NCBI GenBank assembly: GCA_903945375.1
Contig: CAJAVP010000072.1
Location: 1 to 40,575, forward strand
Length of the DNA stretch: 40,575 nt
From: an uncultured Methylococcaceae bacterium
GTDB taxonomy: Bacteria; Pseudomonadota; Gammaproteobacteria; Methylococcales; Methylomonadaceae
Reading direction: 5' to 3'
This document shows, one piece after another, positions 1-8,402 of the stretch. The notes under the pieces are model-generated. The model was not told where the DNA came from. It ran no database searches and worked only from the letters and a program-made list of their open reading frames with translations. The translations under genes and the position numbers were made by a program. The first letter of the stretch is position 1. Each line of letters opens with the position of its first letter.

Positions 1-255
1 CATGGCGCGAGCAAGCGTCGGCGCTGGATTAAGGTGCATTTAGCGGTGGATGCGGATGTCAAAGACGTGGTGGGCGTAGAAGTCACGACGGAAGAGTGGG
101 CGGATTGCGAAGTGTTTGCCGAGCTGATTGAACAAGTCGAGACCCAGGTCGTCGAGGTTCATGCCCGCATCGCTGCCATGAATGTCATGACCTATCTCGG
201 CATGCCGGGTAGGGACAACTGCGTCTTAATAAAAAAGGGGATAGGGGTAGAATAA
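1..255 (+). pseudogene. IS5-type transposase remnant, internally deleted, 5' end outside window
   Basis: The frame is open from base 1. It begins with residues like HGASKRRRWIKVHLAVD and continues through VGVEVTTEEWADCEVF, which resembles the region around the first catalytic aspartate of IS5-family DDE transposases. After about 50 codons it passes directly into VEVHARIAAMNVMTYLGMP, which resembles the extreme C-terminus of the same family. The middle of the protein, which carries the other catalytic residues, is therefore missing, and the frame is kept across the join. The element cannot be active. The family call is from recognised sequence pattern, not a database search. A start at 34 (GTG) would be internal to the family, so the true start lies left of the window. 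Confidence 0.75.
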
Positions 256-335
256 CCTCCTGATTGTTTATACACCAACGCCTTCGAGATTTCAAAATTG
301 CGACGCATAGGAAAATCGGAGTCGATAAAATGAAT

Positions 336-441
336 TACAGCGTTTTCAACATCGGTTAGGTTTGTAGGTGCAAATTCATTCGCACCTACGTTACCCTCTA
401 TATGCTAACGGGTGTTATTAACCTGATCTGAAAACGCTGTA
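336..441. repeat. 106-bp palindromic element with 13-bp terminal inverted repeats and a central hairpin
   Basis: TACAGCGTTTTCA at 336-348 is the exact reverse complement of 429-441. The centre holds an 8-bp stem, GTAGGTGC at 364-371 pairing with GCACCTAC at 382-389. The nested symmetry resembles a MITE or REP-type element. No coding frame is evident in it, and no second copy was seen in the window. Confidence 0.7.
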
Positions 442-532
442 TATGAGTGTTGCTAAAATGAAATTGGCTAATATACATTCTTGACCCATTGCTTGTGTTA
501 ATTCATGTTAACGTAAGCATCGAATAATCGAG

Positions 533-739
533 CTAATAACGAAAAAAATAAGGAACGATAATCAACGCCAAGCCAACCAAAACCAGCGCAACCACATTCG
601 ATATAAAATACGGGTACAGCATCAACGCCAAACCGCAAACCAGCGGAACAAGCCTTGATTGTTTTTTGCCATAGATAAAAAAGCCAAGTCCGACCGAACC
701 AAACAATACGCCCCAAAGTAGCGCCGCCTCACCATTCAT
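533..739 (-). CDS. Small conserved membrane protein, function unknown
   Basis: This 68-residue protein starts MNGEAALLWGVLF. It is almost wholly hydrophobic, with two or three predicted membrane spans (around residues 6-22, 29-45 and 46-65) and a short basic loop containing YGKKQSR. I chose the ATG at 737-739 because GAAGGTGAAG lies just upstream as a good ribosome-binding site; the longer frame to 793 adds a hydrophilic stretch and runs into the upstream gene. Similar small proteins are often annotated vaguely as amino acid transport proteins, but I see nothing that supports a transport role. It follows the SRAP gene on the same strand by 17 bp and could be cotranscribed with it. Confidence 0.65.
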   Translation of the reverse strand: MNGEAALLWGVLFGSVGLGFFIYGKKQSRLVPLVCGLALMLYPYFISNVVALVLVGLALIIVPYFFRY

Positions 740-756
740 TTCTTCACCTTCATTTG

Positions 757-1434
757 TTATTTTACTGGTATGTACTGGGATTCTTGTAAACATCGCCCGT
801 CATTGTGCCGGGGATTATTCACCCAATCACTGACCGGTGTTGCCGTCATCTCTTGATAAGCCTGATTATTTAGCCATTGCAAGGCTTGATGTTCCTCGGC
901 GGATTTATCCAGCCATTGCCGGTAGCGATCAGGTGGAATAATCACCGGCATCCGTTCATGGATGGGTTGCATGATGCCTGTGGCTTGGGTGGTCATGATC
1001 GTGCAGGAATACAAGGTATTTTGTTCGTGTTGCCAATGTTCCCAAAGTCCGGCAAAGGCAAGCAATTGATTATCGCCTCGGTGGATATGAAACGCTTGTT
1101 TACCGGTTTCATGTTTTGCCCACTCAAAAAATCCGCTAGCGACTATCAAACAACGTCGCTTATGGAATGCTGCCCGAAATGACGGCTTTTCACTGACCGT
1201 TTCAGCGCGGGCGTTGATGAGGTGGTGGCTGTTTTTGCTGTTTTTAGACCAAGACGGTACTAAACCCCAAAACAAATTCACTGCTTTCAAAGAGTTATCC
1301 TCCAACTCGACAATGCTCAGGATTTTTTGTGCCGGGGTAATGTTATAGCTGGGTTGGTAACGGGGCAGTTTCTGCAATTGAAAATGCCTAATAATGTCAT
1401 CCGGCTTGGCTATTAAATTAAAACGACCGCACAT
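757..1434 (-). CDS. SRAP-domain protein (SOS response-associated, YedK/HMCES family)
   Basis: This 225-residue protein starts MCGRF. In this family Cys2 becomes the N-terminal residue after Met removal and forms a thiazolidine link to abasic sites in single-stranded DNA. The family marks are in order: MCGRF at the N-terminus, YNITPAQ near residue 30, INARAET near 73, the catalytic-glutamate segment ASGFFEW near 100, and HERMPVII near 160. The length matches the family. Its upstream neighbour on the opposite strand is a broken umuD, so two SOS/lesion-tolerance genes once sat side by side. I did not find a convincing LexA box upstream. Confidence 0.93.
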   Translation of the reverse strand: MCGRFNLIAKPDDIIRHFQLQKLPRYQPSYNITPAQKILSIVELEDNSLKAVNLFWGLVPSWSKNSKNSHHLINARAETVSEKPSFRAAFHKRRCLIVASGFFEWAKHETGKQAFHIHRGDNQLLAFAGLWEHWQHEQNTLYSCTIMTTQATGIMQPIHERMPVIIPPDRYRQWLDKSAEEHQALQWLNNQAYQEMTATPVSDWVNNPRHNDGRCLQESQYIPVK

Positions 1435-1633
1435 GCTCTTAGATTCCTACGGTGGTGTTTATCTGCTGATAACGGCTGGTTTTCTGCGCGTATGATACGA
1501 CCTTCACTTTCAGCAGGCTGGATTTTTCTTTTAGTTTTCGCCACCACAAGCTGAGAGAAAAGCCAAATAAGAGAACAATTATGGCTTTTGGTGTACTTTT
1601 TATGTACTGACCTGATTTCTTTTTTTGTCTTCC

Positions 1634-1893
1634 ATGATCAACGCAATGATACACCATCTACACAAACAGCCTGCCAATAGAGCCGATACCGATTGGGTTA
1701 GCGTAGATAATCTTACCTTGCCGATTATGGAATCTAGCACGTTTCCGTTGCGGGTGAGCTTGCCGTTATTTACCTCGAAAGTCTCTGCGGGTTTCCCATC
1801 GCCAGCCGATGATCATCTTGAAGCGTCTATCGATTTAAATCAGCACGCCATCAAACACCCGCTGCGACTTTCTTTGTTAAGGTGTGTGTAGTG
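1634..1893 (+). pseudogene. umuD: umuD remnant (translesion polymerase V subunit), frameshifted and truncated
   Basis: The reading frame contains FPLRVSLPLFTSKVSAGF, then PSPADDHLEASIDLNQHAIKHP, which matches the UmuD segment around its self-cleavage site and the start of the LexA-like peptidase domain. After the codon for His (1856-1858) the expected family sequence PAATFFVKV continues one frame over, from 1861. This implies loss of one base in the C run at 1858-1860. That second frame stops at once (TAG at 1891-1893), just before the catalytic-Ser motif (GDSM in the family), so the peptidase domain is gone. No umuC follows. The start at 1634 is uncertain, because the first 25 or so residues are not family-like. 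Confidence 0.8.
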
Positions 1894-2453
1894 CGTGTAA
1901 GGTTTAAGGATAGGCTACAGGGCGGAAACACCATTCGCCGTTAGCTGATTTGATTCGAGCAGCCGCTACCTGTGGGTAATGAGAAACCACCTTATAAATC
2001 CGGCAACATATTGATTTTTAATAAATTAATACTTAAATTAAGGCAGTGAGGTATTAAGACACGCACACCATAATGACGTGGTAATCTGGGAGAAAGAAAA
2101 CATCCCTTATGCTGTGCGCAAGAAACGCCAGGCTTTTTTCGATAGTATTGAAAGCCAAAAATCGGGAAAAACATAGCTTAAATAGGGAGGCTTATTTCGA
2201 CAGCCTAGATTGAGGGGGATTTATCTAATAAAATCTCCCTAACCCCTCTTTTCAAAGAGGGGGACTGAAGACTTACCTTTTTTGTTGCTCGCTATGGCTT
2301 CATACGACGTTAAAGCAAATAATGGCGTAAAAATAGAGGCAACGGTATCAAAACAGAAAATATTTTGGTGTTTTCTTGGGCTAAATCTCATAATAGACAC
2401 ATTAACGCCCTGTTTTGGCAACCCCTAACATAAACGTACAGAGGTAATATAAA
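1894..2453. other. Non-coding or eroded stretch, 560 bp
   Basis: No gene is supported here. A startless open frame of 44 codons (2042-2176) contains VVIWEKENIPYAVRKK and could be a gene tail I do not recognise. A 44-codon ATG frame begins at 2294, also unrecognised. A hairpin repeat lies at 2208-2275. The last bases, ACAGAGGTAATATAAA, carry the ribosome-binding site of the next gene. Confidence 0.5.
2208..2275. repeat. Dispersed hairpin repeat, copy A (partner at 29022-29107)
   Basis: It begins GATTGAGGGGGATTTATC and contains a stem CCCCTCTTT (2243-2251) opposite AAAGAGGGG (2254-2262). The sequence is near-identical to 29022-29107 in the same orientation, apart from about 15 bp extra in that copy. 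Confidence 0.75.
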
Positions 2454-2756
2454 ATGACCACCATCGCAGATCCAATTATTGGCAGTTGGTACAAAGACTT
2501 AGAGAATAATCTGACCTTCAAGGTCATCGCCGTTGATGATAGCGACGATACAATCGAAGTTCAGTATCTTAACGGTGATATTGGCGAATATGATCACGAC
2601 AGTTGGTACAACTCCACATTCGACTATATCGAAGACCCTGAAGACTGGAGTGCGCCGTTCGATGACATTGAAAGCGACGATTTAGGTTATTCAGATACGG
2701 ACAGGCATCGACCGAATCCCGAAGATATGGATATTGACGATTATATTAACGAATAG
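2454..2756 (+). CDS. DUF6763-like small acidic protein
   Basis: This protein of 100 residues is strongly acidic, with 30 or more Asp/Glu. It opens with ADPIIGSWYKDLENNLTFKV, then a central VQYLNGDIGEYDHDSWY segment and a disordered acidic tail. The pattern of a small beta-barrel-like head with a W/Y-rich core and an Asp/Glu tail fits the uncharacterised DUF6763 family of gammaproteobacteria. The start is supported by AGAGGTAATATAAA upstream. It is followed after 9 bp by the P-loop protein gene and then metA, so it probably heads a three-gene transcript. Function unknown; the family assignment is from memory of its consensus. Confidence 0.75.
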   Translation: MTTIADPIIGSWYKDLENNLTFKVIAVDDSDDTIEVQYLNGDIGEYDHDSWYNSTFDYIEDPEDWSAPFDDIESDDLGYSDTDRHRPNPEDMDIDDYINE

Positions 2757-2765
2757 GACGCGCAG

Positions 2766-3605
2766 ATGAAAATGAGTGCAGAGGAATTTTTGGCTTGGCA
2801 ATCCAAAAGTATTACCTTGCTGGCTATGTCGGGAGCAGGAAAAACGACTTTAGCTAATAAACTACCTAAAGCTAAATGGTTTCATTATTCAGGCGATTAT
2901 CGGATTGGGACTAAATACCTGAAAGAGCCGATTCTGGATAATATCAAGCGCCACGCCATCAGTGTACCGTTTTTGCGTGAGCTGCTCTTGTCGGATTCAA
3001 TTTATGTGAGTAGCAAAATAACCGTAGATAACCTCGCAGCAGTTTCTAGTTTTTTGGGGAAACTGGGCGATCCGCAAATGGGCGGCTTGTCTTTGGCTGA
3101 ATTTAAGCGTCGGCAAAAATTGCACCATCAGGCGGAAGTTGCCGCCATGATGGATGTGCCTGATTTTATTAATAAGGCCGAGGATATTTATGGCTATAAG
3201 CATTTTATCAATGATGCGGGCGGCAGCGTTTGTGAATTAGACAATATCGACGTGTTAGAGACTTTAGCGAAGCATACCCTGATCATCTATATCAAAATCC
3301 CACCAACCTTAGAGCAGACGATTATCGAGCGGGCAAAAACGGATCCTAAGCCGTTGTATTATCGTGAAGCATTTCTCGATGAAAAACTGGCTGAGTTTTT
3401 GCATTTAAAATCATATAACAGCTCCGAACTTATGCCGCCTGATGAATTTGTCACCTGGGTTTTTCCTGAATTGTTTAAATCCAGAATACCCCGCTACGAA
3501 GCTATCGCCGCAGAATACGGCTACACGGTTGATGCTAATGACGTTTCTGCGGTCACCTGTGAAGAAGACTTTATTCAGTTAGTCGCTAATGCGCTTGCCA
3601 AGTAA
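2766..3605 (+). CDS. P-loop ATPase/kinase-like protein, uncharacterised
   Basis: This is a 279-residue cytosolic protein. A Walker A motif, AMSGAGKTT, spans residues 20-28, and HYSGDYRIGTKYL follows near residue 40, as in small-molecule kinases where a lid or substrate loop follows the P-loop. A later FINDAGGSVCEL (about 148-159) and a hydrophobic HTLIIYIKIPP strand (about 170-180) resemble the Walker B/core strands of nucleotide or gluconate kinase folds. No specific substrate can be named. It sits 9 bp behind the DUF6763 gene and 25 bp before metA, suggesting cotranscription. Whether it is linked to methionine metabolism is unknown. Confidence 0.7.
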   Translation: MKMSAEEFLAWQSKSITLLAMSGAGKTTLANKLPKAKWFHYSGDYRIGTKYLKEPILDNIKRHAISVPFLRELLLSDSIYVSSKITVDNLAAVSSFLGKLGDPQMGGLSLAEFKRRQKLHHQAEVAAMMDVPDFINKAEDIYGYKHFINDAGGSVCELDNIDVLETLAKHTLIIYIKIPPTLEQTIIERAKTDPKPLYYREAFLDEKLAEFLHLKSYNSSELMPPDEFVTWVFPELFKSRIPRYEAIAAEYGYTVDANDVSAVTCEEDFIQLVANALAK

Positions 3606-3630
3606 TCATGACAACTGAAGAGGACTGCTT

Positions 3631-4728
3631 ATGCCTTTAGTCGCACATAGTGATCTACCCACGTTTCAGCGCTTACGAGAAGAGGGTGAAGAAATTGTTG
3701 ATGTTGAACGCGCCTGTCATCAAGACATTCGTGAAATGCACATTGGCTTATTAAATATGATGCCTGATCCGGCACTGGAAGCGACCGAGCGGCAGTTTTT
3801 TAGATTAGTCGGGGCTTGCAATCAAATTGTCCAATTTCATATGCACCCATTTACCATCGATGGTTTGCCTAGAACGCCTAAAGCACAGGCGCACATCGAC
3901 AAATATTACGAGAGCTTTGCCAAAATCAAACAAGATGGCTTGGATGCGCTAATTATTAGTGGCGCTAATGTCACGCGCCAAAGCTTGCCAGAAGAAGATT
4001 TTTGGCGACCCTTGACCGAGGTATTCTCTTGGGCACGCGAGAATGTGGCTTCGGTACTGTGTTCCTGTTTGGCAACTCATGCCATTATTCAATACCGTTA
4101 TGGCATTGCTCGAACGCGCTTGCCCAGTAAACGTTGGGGGGTGTTTGCCCATACTGTCATGGATCGTAGTCATCCGTTAGTCGCAGAAATAAATACCCGT
4201 TTTGATGTGCCTCATTCACGATTTAATGAAATATTCCAAAGTGATATGGAGCGGCATGGCTTAAAAATCTTGGCCGCTAGTCGTGAGGCCGGCGTGCATT
4301 TGGCGGTCAGCGAAGATGGTTTTCGGATTGTATTTTTCCAAGGACATCCAGAATATGATGACATCAGCTTGCTAAAAGAATACAAGCGGGAAGTGATGCG
4401 TTTTTTTAATGATGAAATGACGGACTATCCGCCCTTTCCTGAGCATTATTTTAATGAAGACGCGCAGTTAGTGTTTGCTGATTATGAGCAACAGGTTCGT
4501 TTGGCAAAAAAAAATAACACCGATTTAGCCGAGTTTCCAGAGCATTTAGTGCTGGAACAGTTAGATAATACGTGGCGCGATACCGCGAAAGCGGTATTTA
4601 ATAATTGGTTGGGAAAAATCTATCAATTGACCGATCAAGACCGCCGCAAGCCGTTTATGGATGGAATTGACCCAGAAAATCCGTTAGGTCTGCCTGATGA
4701 AGCGCAGACAGCATTGAAGCCTAGATGA
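3631..4728 (+). CDS. metA: Homoserine O-acyltransferase, MetA family
   Basis: MetA-family enzymes acylate the hydroxyl of L-homoserine in the first committed step of methionine synthesis. The protein has 365 residues and a glutamine-amidotransferase-like fold. The nucleophile is Cys146 in SVLCSCLATHA, and the catalytic pair is His239 and Glu241 in FQGHPEYD. It is longer than the 309-residue E. coli enzyme because of a C-terminal extension of about 60 residues. The segment that fixes acyl-donor choice (E. coli GAPLG; acetyl-type enzymes have Glu at the last position) reads GANVT here, so succinyl- versus acetyl-CoA cannot be read off. GAGGA precedes the ATG. It converges on the DciA-like gene with a 14-bp gap. 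Confidence 0.9.
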   Translation: MPLVAHSDLPTFQRLREEGEEIVDVERACHQDIREMHIGLLNMMPDPALEATERQFFRLVGACNQIVQFHMHPFTIDGLPRTPKAQAHIDKYYESFAKIKQDGLDALIISGANVTRQSLPEEDFWRPLTEVFSWARENVASVLCSCLATHAIIQYRYGIARTRLPSKRWGVFAHTVMDRSHPLVAEINTRFDVPHSRFNEIFQSDMERHGLKILAASREAGVHLAVSEDGFRIVFFQGHPEYDDISLLKEYKREVMRFFNDEMTDYPPFPEHYFNEDAQLVFADYEQQVRLAKKNNTDLAEFPEHLVLEQLDNTWRDTAKAVFNNWLGKIYQLTDQDRRKPFMDGIDPENPLGLPDEAQTALKPR

Positions 4729-4742
4729 TGCGACCAAGAAAG

Positions 4743-5216
4743 TTATAAAGGCTTGCTGGATTGATTTTTTTCAGCACACTTTGCCATTGTCGCGCTTAGC
4801 TTGAGTAGTGACTGGCGCAATTGCGGATCGGAACACAATTGGCTGTCGGAGCCAATTTGGGCGATGGTGGTTGCTGAGGGGAGTTTAGCTTTGCGAGGTC
4901 GATTTAACGCGACACCAGTGGCTATCGTTAACACTTTTATCTGTACCGATTCGGCAGGATGATTGAGTTGTTTTAAGCGAGTAAGTATCAGCGGGCTATA
5001 AAAACGTAATTGGCTTGCCCAGATCGCAGAATCAGTATAAATCAGTAGCTTACCCTCTTGTAAGAGACTGTGTCGTACTTGTGTCGCGAGATACCCCGGT
5101 AAGTTACGTTGAATTTCTTGCAGTAGACTCTGTTGTTCGGCAATACGGTTTTGAAAATAAGCCAACATCGGATTGGGATGTGTCAATGGCGTTTGAAAAT
5201 AGTCGGCGTTGTACAT
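4743..5216 (-). CDS. DUF721/DciA-like protein
   Basis: A cytosolic protein of 157 residues. The central block, with GKLLIYTDSAIWASQLRFYS (about residues 57-76), is the DUF721 signature; in other bacteria the family includes DciA, the helicase loader that works with DnaA and DnaB when no DnaC is present. The C-terminal third is low in complexity and probably disordered. There is no good ribosome-binding site at the first ATG; a second Met at residue 17 (MLAYFQNRIAEQQ) is an alternative start. It follows acnB on the same strand, but a hairpin at 5251-5279 lies between them. The helicase-loading role is inferred from the family. Confidence 0.75.
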   Translation of the reverse strand: MYNADYFQTPLTHPNPMLAYFQNRIAEQQSLLQEIQRNLPGYLATQVRHSLLQEGKLLIYTDSAIWASQLRFYSPLILTRLKQLNHPAESVQIKVLTIATGVALNRPRKAKLPSATTIAQIGSDSQLCSDPQLRQSLLKLSATMAKCAEKNQSSKPL

Positions 5217-5250
5217 AGTGTCAATTTTAGCAATCAGGTGATGGAATACA

Positions 5251-5279
5251 GAAAGTGGGCTAACGATGTGCCCACTTTC
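5251..5279. terminator. Hairpin behind acnB, probable terminator
   Basis: A perfect 10-bp stem, GAAAGTGGGC (5251-5260) with GCCCACTTTC (5270-5279), has a 9-nt loop. It lies 13 bp beyond the acnB stop. There is no strong T-run on either side, so termination efficiency is uncertain. Confidence 0.55.
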
Positions 5280-5291
5280 GTTCTGCTAGGT

Positions 5292-7838
5292 TTAAGCGGT
5301 TTGGTAACCGGTCATCTGATCAAAATTTAAATAGCGGTACGTATCTGTTGCCGTTGCATTAATTTGTCCCGCAAAGTGCTGATATTCATCAACACTTGGA
5401 ATTCGTCCCAGCAAGGAACACACCGCCGCTAACTCGGCGGATGCTAAGTACACATTGGCACCATTGCCTAAACGGTTAGGGAAGTTGCGCGTTGAGGTCG
5501 AAACGACCGTGGCATTATCGGCAACTCGCGCCTGATTACCCATACATAATGAGCAACCGGGCATTTCTAAACGCGCTCCCGCTTTGTTGAACGTATCGTA
5601 ATAACCTTCTTTGGTTAATTCGCTTTCATCCATTTTGGTGGGCGGCGCGATCCATAAGCGAGTGGGCAACGTGCCTGACTGTTGATCCAGTAATTTACCC
5701 GCTGCGCGGAAATGTCCGATATTCGTCATACACGAGCCTAAAAAGACCTCATCAATTTTAGTACCGGCTACCGCCGACAAAGGCTTGATGTCATCGGGAT
5801 CATTAGGACACGCCAACAGCGGTTCTTTGATGTCGTTCATATCGATATCGATGACGGCAAAATACTCCGCATCACGATCTGCGTCCAACAGAACTGGATT
5901 TTCCAGCCAGCTTTGCATTGCATTAATCCGCCGCTCTAATGTTCGCACATCACCATAACCTTGACCAATCATCCATTGTAAAAGCGTGATATTAGAATTG
6001 AGATATTCTCGAATAGGCGCTTCATTTAAGCGAATAGTACAACCGCCGGCAGAGCGTTCAGCAGACGCATCGGATAATTCAAACGCTTGCTCAACTTTTA
6101 AATCCGGCAGTCCCTCAATTTCTAAAATACGCCCTGAAAAGACATTTTTCTTACCGGTCTTATCAACGGTCAATAAGCCCTGTTGAATCGCGACATAAGG
6201 AATGGCATTAACCAAGTCCCGCAAAGTAATACCAGCTTGCATGTGTCCACTAAAGCGGACTAATACTGATTCTGGCATATCTAATGGCATCACTCCGGTT
6301 GCTGCTGCAAACGCAACCAAACCCGAGCCCGCAGGAAAGGATATACCCATCGGAAAGCGCGTATGTGAATCGCCACCGGTACCAACGGTATCCGGTAATA
6401 ACATGCGATTTAGCCAAGAATGAATAATGCCATCACCTGGGCGTAAAGAAACGCCACCACGATTCATGATGAAATCAGGTAAGGTGTGCTGCATGGTGAT
6501 ATCGACGGGTTTAGGATAAGCCGCTGTGTGGCAAAACGATTGCAACACTAAGTCGGCTGAAAATCCTAAGCAAGCTAAATCCTTAAGTTCATCACGAGTC
6601 ATAGGGCCGGTGGTATCTTGTGAACCCACGGTGGTCATCCGAGGCTCGCAATAGCTATTAGGACGCACCCCGTCAACACCACACGCCCGACCGACTATTT
6701 TTTGCGCCAAGGTATAGCCTTTGTTGCTTTGCTCTTGAGCCGCTGGCTGTATGAACACGGTTGATGCCGATAAGCCCAAGGCTTTACGTGCCCGCTCGGT
6801 TAAACCGCGTCCTATAATCAAAGGAATACGTCCACCGGCACGCACTTCATCTAGTAAAACATCCGTTTTTAAACTGAAATGACAGACAAGCTCTTCGCTG
6901 TCATGGCGTTTGACGATGCCTTGATACGGGTAAATATCAATAACATCTCCCATTAATAAGCGCGTGACATCACATTCAAACGGTAGCGCTCCAGAGTCTT
7001 CCATCGTATTAAAGAAAATCGGCGCAATTTTGCCACCGATACAAACACCACCATCACGTTTATTGGGAATAAAAGGAATGTCATTGCCAATAAACCATAA
7101 CACGGAATTAGTGGCGGACTTGCGTGAAGAACCTGTTCCTACAACATCGCCGACATAAGCAACCGGAAAGCCTTTTTGCTTCAATTCATTGATTTGTTGT
7201 TCGGCATGCGTGATACCGTCACGCGGAATTTTAAGCATAGCTTTCGCATGAAGCGGAATATCGGGACGTGACCACGCATCAGGAGCAGGAGATAAATCAT
7301 CCGTATTGGTTTCACCCGTGACTTTAAAGACAGTCACGGTCAATTTTTCTGGCACAGCGGGCTTAGTAGTAAACCATTGTGCGTCAGCCCAAGCTTGCAG
7401 AACCTGTTGCGCGAATGGATTGCCTGCTTTCGCTTTAGTTTGCACATCATAAAAGGCGTCAAACACCAATAAAGTATGCGTTAGAGCCTGCGCGGCGATG
7501 GGGGCAAGCGCCTCGCTATCTAGCAAATCAATTAAGGGAGCGATATTGTACCCACCCAGCATGGTGCCTAATAATTCAGTGGCATCGGCAGGCGTCAAGA
7601 TGGGGGAATGCGCTTCGTTTTTGGCAATCGCGTTTAAAAAGCCCGCTTTAACATACGCTGCTTCATCAACTCCCGGGGGAATTCGATTGGCCAACAAATC
7701 CAGTAAGAAAGCGGCTTCGCCATCCGGTGGATTTTTAAGTAATTCACACAGAGCAGCGGCTTGTTCAGCATCCAGCGGTTTAGGCATAACGCCTTCGGCT
7801 GCACGTTCAGCAGCCTGTTTACGGTAATTTTCTAGCAT
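5292..7838 (-). CDS. acnB: Bifunctional aconitate hydratase 2 / 2-methylisocitrate dehydratase
   Basis: AcnB interconverts citrate and isocitrate in the TCA cycle and can also act in the methylcitrate cycle. The protein has 848 residues, the usual size, with the AcnB domain order: N-terminal HEAT-like helical domain, swivel domain ([15 protein letters not shown]), then the Fe-S catalytic domains. The [4Fe-4S] ligands are Cys703 ([10 protein letters not shown]) and Cys762/Cys765 (GCSLCMGNQ), with the same spacing as in E. coli (710, 769, 772). The ATG at 7838 is preceded by CAGGACTCTCTC, a usable ribosome-binding site. The gene appears monocistronic. Confidence 0.98.
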   Translation of the reverse strand: MLENYRKQAAERAAEGVMPKPLDAEQAAALCELLKNPPDGEAAFLLDLLANRIPPGVDEAAYVKAGFLNAIAKNEAHSPILTPADATELLGTMLGGYNIAPLIDLLDSEALAPIAAQALTHTLLVFDAFYDVQTKAKAGNPFAQQVLQAWADAQWFTTKPAVPEKLTVTVFKVTGETNTDDLSPAPDAWSRPDIPLHAKAMLKIPRDGITHAEQQINELKQKGFPVAYVGDVVGTGSSRKSATNSVLWFIGNDIPFIPNKRDGGVCIGGKIAPIFFNTMEDSGALPFECDVTRLLMGDVIDIYPYQGIVKRHDSEELVCHFSLKTDVLLDEVRAGGRIPLIIGRGLTERARKALGLSASTVFIQPAAQEQSNKGYTLAQKIVGRACGVDGVRPNSYCEPRMTTVGSQDTTGPMTRDELKDLACLGFSADLVLQSFCHTAAYPKPVDITMQHTLPDFIMNRGGVSLRPGDGIIHSWLNRMLLPDTVGTGGDSHTRFPMGISFPAGSGLVAFAAATGVMPLDMPESVLVRFSGHMQAGITLRDLVNAIPYVAIQQGLLTVDKTGKKNVFSGRILEIEGLPDLKVEQAFELSDASAERSAGGCTIRLNEAPIREYLNSNITLLQWMIGQGYGDVRTLERRINAMQSWLENPVLLDADRDAEYFAVIDIDMNDIKEPLLACPNDPDDIKPLSAVAGTKIDEVFLGSCMTNIGHFRAAGKLLDQQSGTLPTRLWIAPPTKMDESELTKEGYYDTFNKAGARLEMPGCSLCMGNQARVADNATVVSTSTRNFPNRLGNGANVYLASAELAAVCSLLGRIPSVDEYQHFAGQINATATDTYRYLNFDQMTGYQTA

Positions 7839-8402
7839 GAGAGAGTCCTGGGGATAAGTAACAAATCGCTCCCGCCAACTTTATCTAAAAATGGGGGAAT
7901 TAAACCAGCGGCTATCAGCCTTTAACTAGGCTGGTGGAGATCATGATAACAGCTAAGCGCATAAAATGAATACTCACTTGTGTGCATAAAATAGCTACTA
8001 ACTTAAGACGGGACAGTGAGTTACTGTGTCTGCTGAAATAATACGCTTTAGGAATGAGCATGGAATAACTTAGGCAAGTTGCCCATAGTCGGAGTGACCG
8101 TTGTTCACTTTATTTCATACTCGCTCCTTAGCTATTTTTGTGTTCCGCTTTAGTTGGTAGTTCTTACGAACGTTGCGATCTATGACGTGTTTTGTCAAAG
8201 GAACTGAAGATGATTTTGAAGGAAAAACCCAAAACACCTCTTATATCGGGCGGTTTAATCTGACGTTACGGCAACGGGTGTCTTGTTTATAAAAAAAACA
8301 TTGAGGTACTGCAAAAAGAAAGCCCATTTTACGGATACTCTTTGGCTTAAGCCCCTATGACGGTAACTATCGATGCCAGCATAACAGCTTAAGGCAGCCT
8401 GC
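7839..8402. other. Intergenic 564 bp with a dispersed repeat; no gene seen
   Basis: The stretch lies upstream of acnB and downstream of the GGEEF gene. It carries one copy of a 34-bp repeat (8050-8083). Short frames near 8255-8479 overlap the GGEEF gene and have no family features. The acnB promoter should lie near 7860-7960, but I could not pick it out. Confidence 0.5.
8050..8083 (+). repeat. 34-bp dispersed repeat, copy 1 (inverted partner at 39667-39700)
   Basis: It begins AGGAATGAGCATGGAATAAC and ends GGCAAGTTGCC. It is identical to the reverse complement of 39667-39700. Weaker similarity continues about 12 bp further right (CATAGTCGGAG against AATAGGCGAAG). Confidence 0.75.

Noticed and set aside
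1439-1657. 72-codon minus-strand frame with a hydrophobic stretch (IIVLLFGFSLSLWW) upstream of the SRAP gene
   Set aside because: It overlaps the umuD remnant antisense, has no clear ribosome-binding site and no family pattern. It could be chance.
2042-2176. 44-codon open stretch containing ENIPYAVRKKRQAFFDSIES
   Set aside because: No start codon except a GTG at 2078 and no recognised family. It may be the tail of a lost gene, but I cannot support a call.
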